DNA from: Roseiarcus sp963833955
GTDB taxonomy: Bacteria; Pseudomonadota; Alphaproteobacteria; Rhizobiales; Beijerinckiaceae
Length of the DNA: 64,000 nt
Reading direction: 5' to 3'
NCBI GenBank assembly: GCA_963833955.1
Contig: CAWHZY010000018.1
Coordinates: 1-64,000, forward strand
Shown here: piece after piece, positions 27,238 through 36,625 of the stretch
Layout of the letters: every line of letters begins with the position of its first letter
Position numbering within the stretch: position 1 is the first letter of the stretch
Notes under the pieces: generated by a model
Databases searched by the model: none
What the model saw: the letters and a program-made list of their open reading frames with translations, nothing else
Told to the model about the DNA's origin: nothing
Program-made: the position numbers and the translations under genes

Positions 27238-27489
27238 ATGCGTTCAGGCCTTTGCCTTGCAATGATGCTGACGGCGTCCGGCGTGGCCGCCGCGGAGGCC
27301 CCGCCGCTGACCGTCGAGCAGTTGCTCGCGCAAGGGTGGGAGATCGCCGGCTACGCGAGCGGCTACGACAACCGCACCTCGCTGATGCTGTTTCGCCACC
27401 CTGGCGTGAACGCGCTCGTTCAGTGCGGCGTGCTTTACGACGTGACGCGCAATCCGCGCACGATCGTCAATTGCTACGAGCTCAAGTGA
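27238..27489 (+). CDS. Small secreted hypothetical protein
   Basis: An 83-residue protein with a signal peptide of about 19 residues (LCLAMMLTASGVAAAEAP) and a mature part of about 63 residues beginning LTVEQLLAQGWEIAGY and ending IVNCYELK. Two cysteines (in VQCGVL and NCYELK) could form a disulfide in the periplasm. The ATG follows AGGAGAACCTCGT, a good ribosome site. I do not recognise a named family. Confidence 0.7.
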   Translation: MRSGLCLAMMLTASGVAAAEAPPLTVEQLLAQGWEIAGYASGYDNRTSLMLFRHPGVNALVQCGVLYDVTRNPRTIVNCYELK

Positions 27490-27537
27490 CGGCCGCTATT
27501 TCGGCCCGCACGCCAATTTGGTGGCAATCTAGCCAGC

Positions 27538-27852
27538 CTATTTGCAATATTTGCCGCTAGCATGCTTCGTGGCGCTTTTTAATGTTCCGTCCGGTTGTTT
27601 ATCGATGTCGTAGATTCCGTTGTAATGCTCAGCACGTATCTCGACGCCAACCGAGGTGACACGCCAAGTCCCGTTTCCAACCATGTTGGCGTAGTATTTT
27701 CCTCCGGGGAAGAAAGTGCTGATCAGCCCGTAATCCCAACAAATTTTCTTGCCGGATAAATCTGCGGTGGTGACTGAGGCCGCCGGCGCAGAAGCAGTCA
27801 AGGCGACACAGACTGCAATAGCCGAGCCAATTGAGGACACGCGACGTAGCAT
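27538..27852 (-). CDS. Small secreted hypothetical protein
   Basis: A protein of about 104 residues with a signal peptide (IGSAIAVCVALTASAPAASV) and a mature part containing GKKICWDYGLISTFFPGGKYY, then VGNGTWRVTSVGVEIRAE and the ending SGKYCK. The two cysteines bracket the domain. The frame is open to 27870, but the ATG at 27852 has GGAGGGCGAT in front. It has lower GC than its neighbours. The function is unknown. It is convergent with the preceding secreted protein gene. Confidence 0.65.
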   Translation of the reverse strand: MLRRVSSIGSAIAVCVALTASAPAASVTTADLSGKKICWDYGLISTFFPGGKYYANMVGNGTWRVTSVGVEIRAEHYNGIYDIDKQPDGTLKSATKHASGKYCK

Positions 27853-27909
27853 ATCGCCCTCCGAAAGCACTTGGTCATAATGACCACGTTTAAGTTCGCG
27901 GGTCGATAC

Positions 27910-28935
27910 CTATAAACCGGTGCTAACGCGCGCCGCCAACACATCCATCGCCTTGCTCGCTGCACCCCCAAGACCGCTCAAGAGCTGCTGCAGCAGGGTC
28001 TTGCGCGCTTCGGTCGAGACTTCATAGAGGCGCGCGCGGTCCCGAGCCCGGAACAGGAGGTCGTCGCCGGTCATGATCTCGTCGACGAGGCCGAGCGCAA
28101 GCCCTTCCCGCGCCAGCCAATAGTCGCCATTGGCGACGCGGTCGATGTCCACCTTCGGGCGGCACTCAGCGACATGAGCCTTGAACGCCTGATGGGTCGT
28201 GTCGAGCTTCTCGCGGAAATGTTCGCGGCCCGCCGGCGTGATCTCGCCCAGGACGGATACAGTCCGCTTGAACTCGCCTGCCGTTATTTCCTCGAAGTCG
28301 ATCTCGTTCTTCTTCAGAAGCCGATGGAGATTTGGGACCGGCGCCACGACGCCGATCGAGCCGACGATCGCAAACGGCGCGGCGACGATGCGGTCCGCCG
28401 CGCAAGCCATCATGTAGCCGCCGCTCGCCGCCACCTGGTCGACCGAGGCAGTGACTTTGAGCTTGCGGTCGCGCAGACGCAGAATCTCCGCTGCGGCCAG
28501 GCCATAGCCGGTGACCGTCCCGCCGGGGCTTTCGATCCGTATCACGGTTTCGTCGGTTTCTGGCCGTGCGGCGATGAGGACGGCGTCGATCTCCGCGCCT
28601 AGGCGCTTCACTGCGCTCGCTCGCATGTCTCCCTTGAAGGTCAGCACAAAGATGCGCTTTCCTGGCTCCTGAGCGCGTCGCGTCTTGGCGGCCGCCTTGG
28701 CCTCTTTCTTCCGGCTTTTGGCGAGCGCCTTGCGTTCCTTTCGGTCGAGCAACTCGCCGTTCATGGCGTCACGCATGTCGTCGTAGCGCTCGTCGAGCGA
28801 GCAGACCTTGATCTCTTCGTCCTTGGGTTCGCTCGAGCGCGCGAGGCGCGCGATCAGCGCGGCGAGGCCGCCAATCGCCGCGACGATGATCAGGGCCTTG
28901 AGAACAAAGGCGGCAATGTCCAGCCAGAACGCCAT
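27910..28935 (-). CDS. sohB: S49-family peptidase, SohB-like
   Basis: A 341-residue membrane-anchored serine protease of the signal-peptide-peptidase A/SohB class. One N-terminal helix (VLKALIIVAAIGGLAALIARL) is followed by a charged linker (KERKALAKSRKKEAKAAAK) and the peptidase domain. The domain has ESPGGTVTGYG, the nucleophile Ser171 in QVAASGGYMMACAAD, and the general-base Lys223 in AGEFKRTVS. The Ser-Lys dyad spacing of about 50 residues is standard. SohB-type proteases degrade membrane and signal-peptide fragments in the periplasm. The frame is intact and the gene stands alone. Confidence 0.9.
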   Translation of the reverse strand: MAFWLDIAAFVLKALIIVAAIGGLAALIARLARSSEPKDEEIKVCSLDERYDDMRDAMNGELLDRKERKALAKSRKKEAKAAAKTRRAQEPGKRIFVLTFKGDMRASAVKRLGAEIDAVLIAARPETDETVIRIESPGGTVTGYGLAAAEILRLRDRKLKVTASVDQVAASGGYMMACAADRIVAAPFAIVGSIGVVAPVPNLHRLLKKNEIDFEEITAGEFKRTVSVLGEITPAGREHFREKLDTTHQAFKAHVAECRPKVDIDRVANGDYWLAREGLALGLVDEIMTGDDLLFRARDRARLYEVSTEARKTLLQQLLSGLGGAASKAMDVLAARVSTGL

Positions 28936-29027
28936 GTACGGATCCGCTTAATGAAAAGGTCTTGCCGCGCGTGTTTCACGAGCGGATGCGAATGGCAAGC
29001 CGCAGATTGGTTGCTCTGTTTCCAACT

Positions 29028-29500
29028 CTATCGAGCGCCAGATCGAGCCATTGATGCTTCCAGCGCCGCGATAATCGGCTTCTGCCCCTTGTTTATCTTC
29101 ACGAGCGCCTCGTCGATCGAATACCACGCGGCGCGGTCGACCTCCGGGAATTCCGCCATTCGCCCCGAACGCGGAGGCCATTCGAGCGAGAATGTGTTGC
29201 TCTTCAGAGCGCCGGATCGAAGTCGCCCTCGCACGCCCAGGCGGCGATGGTTTTGCCGCTCGGCTGCTTGTGGGCGCCAAGATCGAGGAATTCGCCGTCG
29301 ACCGCCATGCCCGTCTCTTCGAGAAATTCACGCTTGGCCGCGGCGAAGAGGTCTTCGCCTTCATCGGCAAGGCCCTTGGGGATCGACCATGCGCCTTCAT
29401 CCTTCTTCGCCCAGAACGGGCCGCCCGGATGGACAAGCATCACTTCAAGGCCCGCGGCGCCACGACGGAACAACAGGATTCCGGCGCTCAATTGGGGCAT
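29028..29500 (-). pseudogene. NUDIX hydrolase, one frameshift
   Basis: A short NUDIX enzyme of about 155 residues. The N-terminal part (MPQLSAGILLFRRGAAGLEVM) leads to the Nudix box, GLADEGEDLFAAAKREFLEE followed by TGMA, fitting GX5EX7REUXEEXGU. At about 29215 an indel breaks the frame after GDFDPAL. The other frame continues with SNTFSLEWPPRSGRMAEFPE and VDRAAWYSIDEALVKINKGQ and ends at 29028. The full domain is present across the two frames. Substrate is probably a nucleoside diphosphate derivative such as Ap4A, based on family only. It lies next to the IS66 remnant, but the break is not at the element. Confidence 0.75.
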
Positions 29501-29596
29501 GGTGTCTATCCCGGATTCCGCGTTGGGACGCATTGCGCATTCAGCGTTCGCCCTTTTATCGTGGACAGATCTCAGGCCAAATGGCTTTCGATATTT

Positions 29597-30717
29597 TTAG
29601 GCGGTTGCGATGACTGAGCGGAGTGTTGCGACAGCGTGAGCGCCCTCGGAGGTGCGGAAGCTGCCGGAGATTTTCATTTTCACCTTCATCATTCTCAGCG
29701 CCTGCTCCGCGAGATTGTTGGTGAAGGGGACATCGAAGTCGATCAGGAACCTCAGCCCATCGTCTTTGAACCTGTGCAGGCGCAAGAGCAGATTGTCTCC
29801 GGTCCGGCGTTTTGTGCGGCCGCTTTTGGCGCCTGCCTTTTCGAGCCGGGGCAAGTTGCGATGCCAGGCGAGGCCTTCGCGCAGGGCTTCCCAGTAGCGG
29901 GCGTGGAAGGCCTCGAGATCGGCCGGCGGGAGAGCGGTTTCGCCCCGTGCGCGGGCTTCCGCGACCGCCTTGCAGGCATCGCGGAGACAATCGCGCATGC
30001 CTGTCGCCCAGGGCTCCTGGTCGAACTGGATCAGCGCTTTGAGTTCGCGCAGATGATGAGCGCTGCAGAGCGCATGAGCGGGAGGCTGGGCGAGACCGTC
30101 CAGCTTGCGGTAAGGTTTGAAGCCGTCGTGGACGACGACGCCCCCTTCGAGGCCTTCGGGCATCTCGCCGCGCTTGTTGCAGGCGCGGTAGAGCGTGAGG
30201 GTCTCGGTGGCCGCGGTATGCAGCCATTGCGTCCGGCCGCCGATGCGCAGGCCGGTCTCGTCGAGGCAACGCACACGCGCGGCGCGGACGAGCGCGCCAA
30301 TCCGGCTAGCGACCGCGCCAGCGCCGCTGCCCGCCGCCGCGGCCATTCCGCCACACTCGCCGCGCAAAGCCCGCGCGCGCCGATGAGGTCGGCAAGCGCC
30401 TCGGCCGTTCGGTCCTCGGAGATCAATTGCTGCGCGTGGAGATAGACGGCGGCGGCTCGGACGCGCCCGCCATATTGGGCCGGTCCCCTCACCCCTTCGG
30501 GAAAGGCCGCCCGGGTCCGGCCGCCGCAGGCGCAGGCGTAGACGAGGCCGTGATGCTCGGTGACCTCGATCAGCCGCTCCGGCAGATCGAAAACCTGACG
30601 CCGCTCGAGGCCCCTCGCCATTGCCCGGGTCAGGAGCGCGCCGCAACAGCGGCAGGCCGCCGCCTCATGCGTCACGATCCGGTCGGGTTCGGCTGTCTGG
30701 CGAAGGGTCTCGCCCAT
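29597..30717 (-). pseudogene. IS66-family transposase fragment, truncated and frameshifted
   Basis: A large piece of an IS66 TnpC transposase. The zinc-finger part (HEAAACRCCGALL), the linker RQVFDLPERLIEVTEH and LHAQQLISEDRTAEALADL are in one frame. After a shift near 30350 the DDE domain continues with RCLDETGLRIGGRTQWLHTA, HDGFKPYRKLDG and DVPFTNNLAEQALRM, then stops just after ATLRSVIATA. The usual N-terminal 60-90 residues and part of the C-terminus are missing. The tnpA and tnpB genes of a full IS66 are absent, so this is a dead remnant. Confidence 0.82.
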
Positions 30718-31288
30718 CGATCGTCCTGGTTAATGAAAAATTCAGAGCTGCACCGCACGCGCGCGAACACCGCGAGCGACCGGGCGCGCGCCCCGCACAA
30801 GTTTACGCGCGCTAATGATTTTAAGGTCTTGGCTGCGCTTTTGCGCAACTTTTTCGCTGCAACTCGCTCGGACGCGCCGACCGACGAGGAGGGGCGCCGA
30901 CCGCGCCGTTGCGCGTTGGGGCCTCGACGAGGCCAAAAAACGGGCAAAACGAAACGCTCATTTCGCCAGGCGAAACGAAACGTTTCGCAGGCCGGTTCGT
31001 AAGTCATTGGAATCATTATGAGCGCCAAATCAGCCATTCGTGGGATTGTTTGTTTTCAATGACTTAAGCCGATTTTCGTTTCGCCGCTTTCGCAGCATGC
31101 TGCTCCGACCCCCTGAGCCCCGGCCCAATGGGTCGCGATGCGCTTCGGCGCACCGTCTTGACGATTCGGCACTCTACCATGATTTCTCTAAAAAGGAAAT
31201 ATTGTGTAGGTTTCTGTGCATCGCAATGGAATGCAAGGCGCTCCGGCCAGCGCCGGAGCGCGTGTGCGCCCTAGTCGGCCGATTCATC
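30718..31288. other. Gene-free stretch between two mobile-element remnants
   Basis: The 571 bases between the IS66 fragment and IS630 element 1 are lower in GC than the flanks. There are short basic frames on both strands without family resemblance. One perfect hairpin is present, GCGCTCCGGC/GCCGGAGCGC with loop CAGC (31238-31261). An A-rich repetitive stretch (AAACGAAACG-like units, about 30945-30990) is also visible. It may be residual DNA from an older insertion. Confidence 0.45.
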
Positions 31289-32438
31289 TCAAAGGACAGG
31301 ATATAAGCTCTTGAGCTTGATCCGAGCGGTCTCGGTTGTGAAGCGCCAGTCAGCCTTGGCGTGATGCTGGTTGCGGTGATTGGCCCAGGCGGCGACTTCG
31401 CGTTCGAGGGCGGCTTTGTCGGGGATGCGACGATCCAGACATTGAGTGGAGAGGACCGCGAGTTCCGACTCCGCCAGGTCTAGCCACGACCCATGCTTGG
31501 GAGTGTACACCCACTCAAATCGCTGGACGAGGCGTCGAGCCTCTGGCGCTGGGAAGGCCTTGTAGAGCGAGGACTTGTCGTGGATGTTCAAATTGTCCTG
31601 CACGAGCGTGATCTGCTCGGCGTCGGCGAAGCGACTGTCCGAGATCCCTTTTAAAACCTGGGCGTAATCGATGGCCGTGTGCCGGTCCGTCACCTTGACG
31701 TGTCGCCATCCTTCAAGAGGGGCGAACATCATGAAGAGGTTGGCGACGCCGTTGCGTTCATACTCGTAGTCACAACGGGCGGGGCTCCCCGGCTTCATGG
31801 GGATCGGGGCGCGCGTCTCGGAAATCAGCTGCTTCGACGTCTCGTCGAGACAGACCAGCGGGCGCTTGGGATCGTGCGGCCGCCGGTAGGCCTCCAGCAC
31901 CTCCTCCATTCCCGCGACGAAGGCGGCGTTGGCCTGCGGCGGAATCACCCAACACTTCCTCGTATGGGGCTTGAGGATGTTTTTTTAAAACACGGCCAAT
32001 CGTGCTGTCGCTGGCGCGATCGACGATCTGCAGCTCCACGACCTTCTCCTCCAACAACCGCAGGCTCCAGCGCGCGAAACCCTCGGGAGGATCGGAGCAC
32101 GCCAAGGCGATCAGCTTCGCCTCCTTCTCCCCGTCGAAGATCCGCGGCACAGGCGGCGTCTCTCGCGCCTTGCGGCTTAGCACCGCGTCCAGACCTTCCT
32201 CGACCAATTGCCTGCGAGTTCGGTAAACCATCGAGGCGGTCGTATCCAACGCCTTGACGATCTCGCTGTCGCTCCAACCTTCCCCCGCTTCCGAAATGTC
32301 CGCCTTCAGCAAGATCTGGACCTTCGTCAGCCGCGTCGCCGGGATCTCGCCTTTCCTTCTCAGGCCCTCAAGGCGCTCGCGCTCCTCAGCGCTCAGACGA
32401 ACCACGTATCGCTTTACTGCAACCTCTCGCGACCCCAT
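31289..32438 (-). CDS. IS630-family transposase with frameshift at an A7 run
   Basis: Tc1/mariner-like DDE transposase in two overlapping frames. The first frame from the ATG at 32438 (MGSREVAVKRYVVRLS) encodes the helix-turn-helix part (ATRLTKVQILLKADISEAGE, then DSEIVKALDTTASMVYRTRR). At 31986-31980 the coding strand has seven A residues. Downstream, the second frame reads KNILKPHTRKCW and continues into the catalytic domain with VCLDETSKQL, TLVQDNLNIHDKSSLY and YTPKHGSWLDLAESELAVLS, holding the three acidic residues, ending at 31289. A net +1 shift (or loss of one A in the transcript) joins the frames into about 380 residues. An alternative start lies at 32450. Confidence 0.85.
31980..31986 (-). 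other. A7 slippery heptamer in IS630 element 1
   Basis: Seven consecutive A residues on the coding strand, preceded by TTTT (GTTTTAAAAAAAC), exactly where the transposase changes frame. IS elements often use such runs for translational frameshifting or transcriptional slippage. Confidence 0.65.
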
Positions 32439-32494
32439 CCTCGCCTCCATCCATAAAGGTGACCAGCGCGAGTGAATCAATAAAAGGTTGCAAC

Positions 32495-32998
32495 TTAGTT
32501 GAAGCGCGCGACTAGGCCCGCGACGCCGGCTTTCGCTGACGAGTAATGAACATGCTCGTCCCAGCCGTAGGCGACGCCCATCGTCGAGGATAAGCAGATG
32601 ATCGCCCCCTTCTTGCGCGCGCGCATTCTGGCGACCGCCGGTCGGACAACGCGAAAGATGCCCTTCAGATCGACGTCGAATGTGTGGTCCCATTTGGCGT
32701 CGTCGAGGCTGGCGAGCGGGACGCGGTGAGCGATGCCAGCATTGGCGACAATCACGTCGATGCCGCCGTGGGTCTTCTCCGCCGCCGCAACGACGGCGTC
32801 GGCGGCCTCGGTCGATCGGACGTCGAGCTTGTGAAACTCGGCCCTTCCGCCCTCACGCACGATATCGTCGGCGACCGCGGCGCCCTCTTTTTCGAGGACG
32901 TCTGTCGCGACGACCGTGTAACCTGCCTTGGCGAGCGCCTTGCTCGCCGCGCGCCCGATGCCGACGCCGGCTCCAGTAATCAGTACGGTCTTGCTCAC
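32495..32998 (-). pseudogene. Short-chain dehydrogenase/reductase, 3'-truncated at IS630 element 1
   Basis: N-terminal two-thirds of an SDR oxidoreductase. The cofactor loop is TVLITGAGVGIGRAA, followed by LDVRS, the VANAGIAHRV strand and the active-site region ICLSSTMGVAYGWDEHVHYSSAKAGVAGLV, where the Ser, Tyr and Lys of the catalytic triad are recognisable. After GLVARFN the frame ends at a TAA that overlaps the junction with the IS element. The substrate-binding C-terminus is missing and is not found beyond the element. The GTG start at 32998 overlaps the stop of the preceding SDR gene (GTGA), so it was the last gene of the transporter operon. Confidence 0.75.
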
Positions 32999-33680
32999 AG
33001 CATCACGCCTCCGGAATTCGGACCGACGGTCTGGTCGACGAACAGGCTCGCTTCGTCCGAGCAAAGAAACGCCACCGCCGCGGCGACCTCCTCGGGCTCG
33101 CCAAACCGTCCGAGTGGCAATTGCGCGGCTTTTGCCTTCCGCCATTCTTCGGAGAGCGCGCGGACGGGCGGCGTGTTGATTGGCCCAGGCGCGACAGCGT
33201 TGACGCGGACGCCAAGTGCGCTGACCTCGCGGGCGAGCGACTTCGTCAGGCTGATGATCGCCGATTTCGCGGCGCTGTAGTGCGTGAGCTCGACGCCGTC
33301 GATCTGTCCGAGCTGTGAAGCCATGTTGACCACGACGCCGGACTTGCTCGCCAGCATCGCAGGCAGGACGGCTTTGGTCATCAAGAAGACGCCGCGCACA
33401 TGCACGGCGAACATCCGGTCGAAATCGGCCGTCGTGAGGTCGACGAACAAGGCTTGCTGAACGATCCCGGCGTTGTTCACGAGATGGGTGGGGTCGCCAA
33501 ATGCGGCGCGCGATGCGCCGACGATGGTCTCCACATCCGCCTCGCTGGAGACGTCGCCTGCCGCAGCGATCGCGGTCCCGCCCTTCGCTTCGATCTCCGC
33601 TGCAACGGCCACCCCCGCGTCGGCGCGCAAGTCGTTGACCGTCACTCGGCAGCCGTCGGCGGCAAGCCTAATACCAAAGG

Positions 33681-34752
33681 TCATGACGGCTGACCGATGT
33701 GGGCCCAATCACGCATGCCGATGGACCTGATCCGTTCGGGCTGGGCGATGAGCTTTCGCCATGCGTCGCATGCGGCGTCGACGATGGCGTCGTAATTTTC
33801 AAAGACGGTGTTTGAGAGCCAGTTCTGGCGGAGATACTGCCAGACGTTCTCGACCGGGTTCAGCTCCGGGGCTCGCGAGGGCAGGAAGATCGGCGTTATG
33901 TTTTCGGGCACATCGAGCTTACCGGTCGTGTGCCATCCGGCGCGGTCGAGCAGCAGCACGGCATGGGCGCCCTTGGCGACGGCGCGCGAGATTTCGTCGA
34001 GGTGAAGCTGCATCATGTCGGTATCGGCGTATGGAAGCGCCAATGCGGCTCCGACGCCGCGAACGGCACAGATCGCGCCGAACAGATAGGCGTTGTCGTA
34101 ACGCTGGTCGGCGGGCTGCCTTGGTCGGGTTCCGCGTCTGGCCCATTGGCGGACAAGGCCGTTCTTGTGGCCGATCCGGGCTTCATCCTGAAACCAGATT
34201 TCAACCGGTGTCGTCTCGGGCAGCCCTTCAAGATGAGCCTTCGAGCCACGCGCGGGAAGTTTTTTTAAATCCCTCGGCGATCCGCTCATCCTGCGCCGGA
34301 TGCCGCGGCCTGGCGCTGATATGCGAGAAGCCGAGCTTCTTCAGAAGCTTTCCGACATAGCGCGGATGAAAGTCGACGCCGAACCTTTCGGCGATGACGC
34401 GCTTGAGGTCGACCCGCCGCCAGCGAACGACGCCGTCTTGCTCGCGATCCGGTCCGGCCTCGACGATCCGCGCGAACTGGATCAGTTGATCCTCTGACAG
34501 GCGAGGCTTGGGACCGTCCGTCCAGTTGTCGAACAGACCCTCAGGCCCGGAGGCGTTGAAGCGATCGACCCAATCCCGCAGCGTCTGCCGGTCCATGCCG
34601 CCGATCTTCGCCGCCGCGCCTCGGTCCATCCCGTCCTGTACCGCAGCCAGCGACAGAAGCCGCCGGCTCTGGTTGACGTCCTTCGATCGCCGCGCAAGCG
34701 CCCGAAGCGCCTCCGCCGAATAGTCCTCTCGCAATCTGACCGCTGATGGCAT
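33681..34752 (-). CDS. IS630-family transposase with frameshift at an A7 run
   Basis: The first frame from the ATG at 34752 begins MPSAVRLREDYSAEALRALA and holds the DNA-binding half (LSLAAVQDGMDRGAAAKIGG and LRDWVDRFNASGPEGL), up to RIAEGFKK. After a run of seven A (34266-34260) the second frame continues LKKLPARGSKAHLEGLPE and then the DDE domain: IWFQDEARIGHKNGLVRQWA, VLLLDRAGWHTTGKL and PSRAPELNPVENVWQYLRQ, ending at 33681. A +1 shift, or loss of one A in the transcript, makes a fusion of about 355 residues. All three acidic residues are present, so this copy may be active. Confidence 0.87.
34260..34266 (-). other. A7 slippery heptamer in IS630 element 2
   Basis: Seven A residues on the coding strand in the context GGATTTAAAAAAACTTCCC, exactly at the change of frame in the transposase. 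The required shift direction is the same as in IS630 element 1. Confidence 0.65.
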
Positions 34753-34894
34753 GGCGCGAATCTCCCCATGCCAAAGGAGTCAGAATTCGCGCCTCAAGGG
34801 AATCCCCAACGTGAGTCAGTGCGCGGGGCCGTTGGTATAAGCGCGCAGGCGCGCCCGATTCCAGATCCCGCCCCGGTGATGATGACGCTCTTCA

Positions 34895-35721
34895 TCACAC
34901 CGCCTCCTGAACCGCAATGCGGCGGGCGCGAGGGACGCTGAGCGACATCAAGATGGCGTAAACAGCAAGAAGCGCGAACGAAAACAGGGTCGTCAAAATG
35001 CCGAACGCGAACACATTGGGGTGAATCTCGACGGCGAAGGGCGAATAGATCGCCAGCGGCAGCGTTTGCTCGCAGCCCGAGGAGAAAAGCGCTCGAGAGA
35101 ACTCATCGTAAGAAAGCGTGAAGGCGAACAGCATCGCCGAGAGCAGACCGGGATCTTGCGGAAAGTCGTCGTTGGCGAGACCCCAAGCGACCAGGCCGCT
35201 TCCTCAACCGAGCTGTCGAAGCGGTTGAAGATGGCCAGCATAACGAGGAAGCAAAAAGGCAGCGTGTAGACGACATGCGTAGCCAATGCGGTCGTATACC
35301 AGTGACGCTCGATGCCCGTGGTCGTGGCGACGAGCGCCGAGTCGAGGCCGACGAGCACGCCGGGAACGATCATGCCAAGCACGATGAGATAGAAGACGAG
35401 GCTGCGGCCGCGAAAATTGCGCCGGAGCGCGTAGGCCGCCATCACGCCAAGGACGGTGGACGCGACCATCGTCACGAACGCCAAAGTCAACGAGCGCACA
35501 AGCGAAATGCCGATCGGCAGCGGCGAGACACGCGAAGGCGGCGCGAAGCCGAGGATGTGCCGGTACCAGAATAAAGACCATTCCTCGATCGGGAACTGTG
35601 GTCCATCCTCGGGCCCCTTCTGGAAGGAAAGGATCCCGAGAACAATGAAGGGCCCATAAAGGAACAGGAGAAACAGGCCGACATAGATCGCAAGCATGGG
35701 CTTGCGGAGTTGCGACTCCAT
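34895..35721 (-). pseudogene. Polyamine-type ABC transporter permease 2 (PotC-like), frameshifted
   Basis: Inner-membrane permease of a PotABCD-type importer. The ATG at 35721 begins MESQLRKPMLAIYVGLFLLF; the protein then shows the usual six helices. Near 35180 an indel breaks the frame after the EAA-type loop (EEAAWSLGVSPTTTFRKI). The other frame continues through LFAFTLSYDEFSRALFSSGC and ends at 34895 with RRIAVQEAV. Its stop overlaps the ATG of the SDR gene. All parts of the protein are present across two frames. Confidence 0.75.
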
Positions 35722-35726
35722 TGCTC

Positions 35727-36625
35727 TCAGAGCTCCTTCTTCAGATCGACGACCAGGAGCAGGCCCGCAATCACAATCCCCATGATGATGGTCAGGATGA
35801 CGCCAACCACGGAAGCGAGCGCCCATTTGAGGGAGCCGACCTGGGTGACAAATGTTGCCGAGCAGGTTGACTTTGCGTCCGGACAGCGCGGCGCTCGTCG
35901 CAAATTCGCCCAGCACCATGACGCTGACGAACATCGCGCCGACCACGACGCCGGGCGAGCTCAGCGGGAAGATAATCTTGCGCAGCACACGCCAGAAGCC
36001 CGCGCCGCGATCGCGGGCGGCCTCGAGAATATTCGGATCGATGCGGCCGAGCATGAAGGCGACCGGTCCGACCATGAACACCACATAGATTTGCGTCATG
36101 CCGATTACGACCGAGAGTTCGGTGAACAGCAACGCCTCGATCGGCTGGTGGATGATCCCCGCCTTCATGAGCAGGATGTTGATCGCGCCCTCTTTGCCGA
36201 GCATCGGCCGCCACGCCACCACGCGGATCAAAAAGGAGGTCCAGAAGGGAATGACGCAGAGAACGAGGAGCGCCGTCTGCAGCGTCTTGTTCTTGACAAA
36301 CAGGCCGACGAACAACGCCGTGGGGTAGGTGACGAAAAACGTCGCTGCGAGGACAGTCAGCCAAATGCGGATCGTTGTCCAAAGCGAGGAGAGATAGGTG
36401 TCGGACGCGAAGAACGTCCGCCAGCTGGCGAGGGTCAGCGTGCTCTCGATCTTGAACGTGGTCTGAGTCCAGAACGACACATAAACAATCATCGCCATTG
36501 GAACGACCAGGAACAGCGTCATCCATACGACCGCAGGACCGATCAGAAAATAAGCGCCTCCGGATCTTGACGAACTCTGCGGAGCCATTTCGATAGCCGA
36601 GGCGGACAGTTCGGTCGTCGTCATG
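35727..36625 (-). pseudogene. Polyamine-type ABC transporter permease 1 (PotB-like), frameshifted
   Basis: First permease of the importer. The ATG at 36625 gives MTTTELSASAIEMAPQSS, then a first helix (YFLIGPAVVWMTLFLVVPMA) and the long periplasmic and helical core with WRPMLGKEGAINILL and the EAA-type loop (ILEAARDRGAGFWRVLRKII). After SGRKVNLLGNI an indel near 35855 shifts the frame. The correct ending reads VTQVGSLKWALASVVGVILT to DLKKEL and stops at 35727, five bases before the permease 2 start. The start overlaps the ATPase stop (ATGA). Uncorrected reading fuses it artificially with its neighbours. Confidence 0.75.

Larger units (their letters stand above)
31289..32497 (-). mobile_element. 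IS630-family element 1, left end not identified
   Basis: This minus-strand element carries one transposase split over two frames. Its right boundary is placed at TA (32496-32497), where the truncated SDR gene begins; the adjacent inner sequence is AGTTGCAACCTTTTATTG read inward. No matching inverted end is found beyond the transposase stop at 31289, so the other end is probably lost. The element is not a close copy of IS630 element 2. Confidence 0.65.
33671..34837 (-). mobile_element. IS630-family element 2, complete, with TA target duplication
   Basis: About 1,167 bases. The ends read ATACCAAAGG at the left and, inward from the right, TACCAACGGC; they are imperfect inverted repeats sharing TACCAA. 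TA occurs directly outside both ends (33669-33670 and 34838-34839), the classic IS630 target duplication. One terminal base (A at 33671) lacks a partner at the right, possibly a single-base error. Confidence 0.85.
32995..34895 (-). pseudogene. Short-chain dehydrogenase/reductase interrupted by IS630 element 2
   Basis: The gene lies in two parts. The start at 34895 (ATG overlapping the permease stop) encodes MKSVIITGAGSGIGRACAL up to the TA at 34838-34839. The rest continues from TA at 33669-33670 with RLAADGCRVTVNDLRADAG through LVNNAGIVQQ, VNMASQLGQIDGVELTHYSAAKS and VAPGPINTPP to the stop at 32995. Removing the element and one TA restores a perfect open frame, ACAL-RLAADG, of about 243 residues with the GxxxGxG loop and the Ser-Tyr-Lys active site. 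The family reduces or oxidises alcohols with NAD(P)H. The host gene is inactive in this sequence. Confidence 0.88.

Noticed and set aside
30945..30990. AAACGAAACG-like repeated units, considered as a CRISPR or iteron array
   Set aside because: The units are short, irregular and without spacers of constant length; no cas or replication gene is nearby.
31238..31261. Hairpin GCGCTCCGGC/GCCGGAGCGC as terminator or IS end
   Set aside because: No T-run on either side and no similarity to the IS630 right end; its role cannot be assigned.
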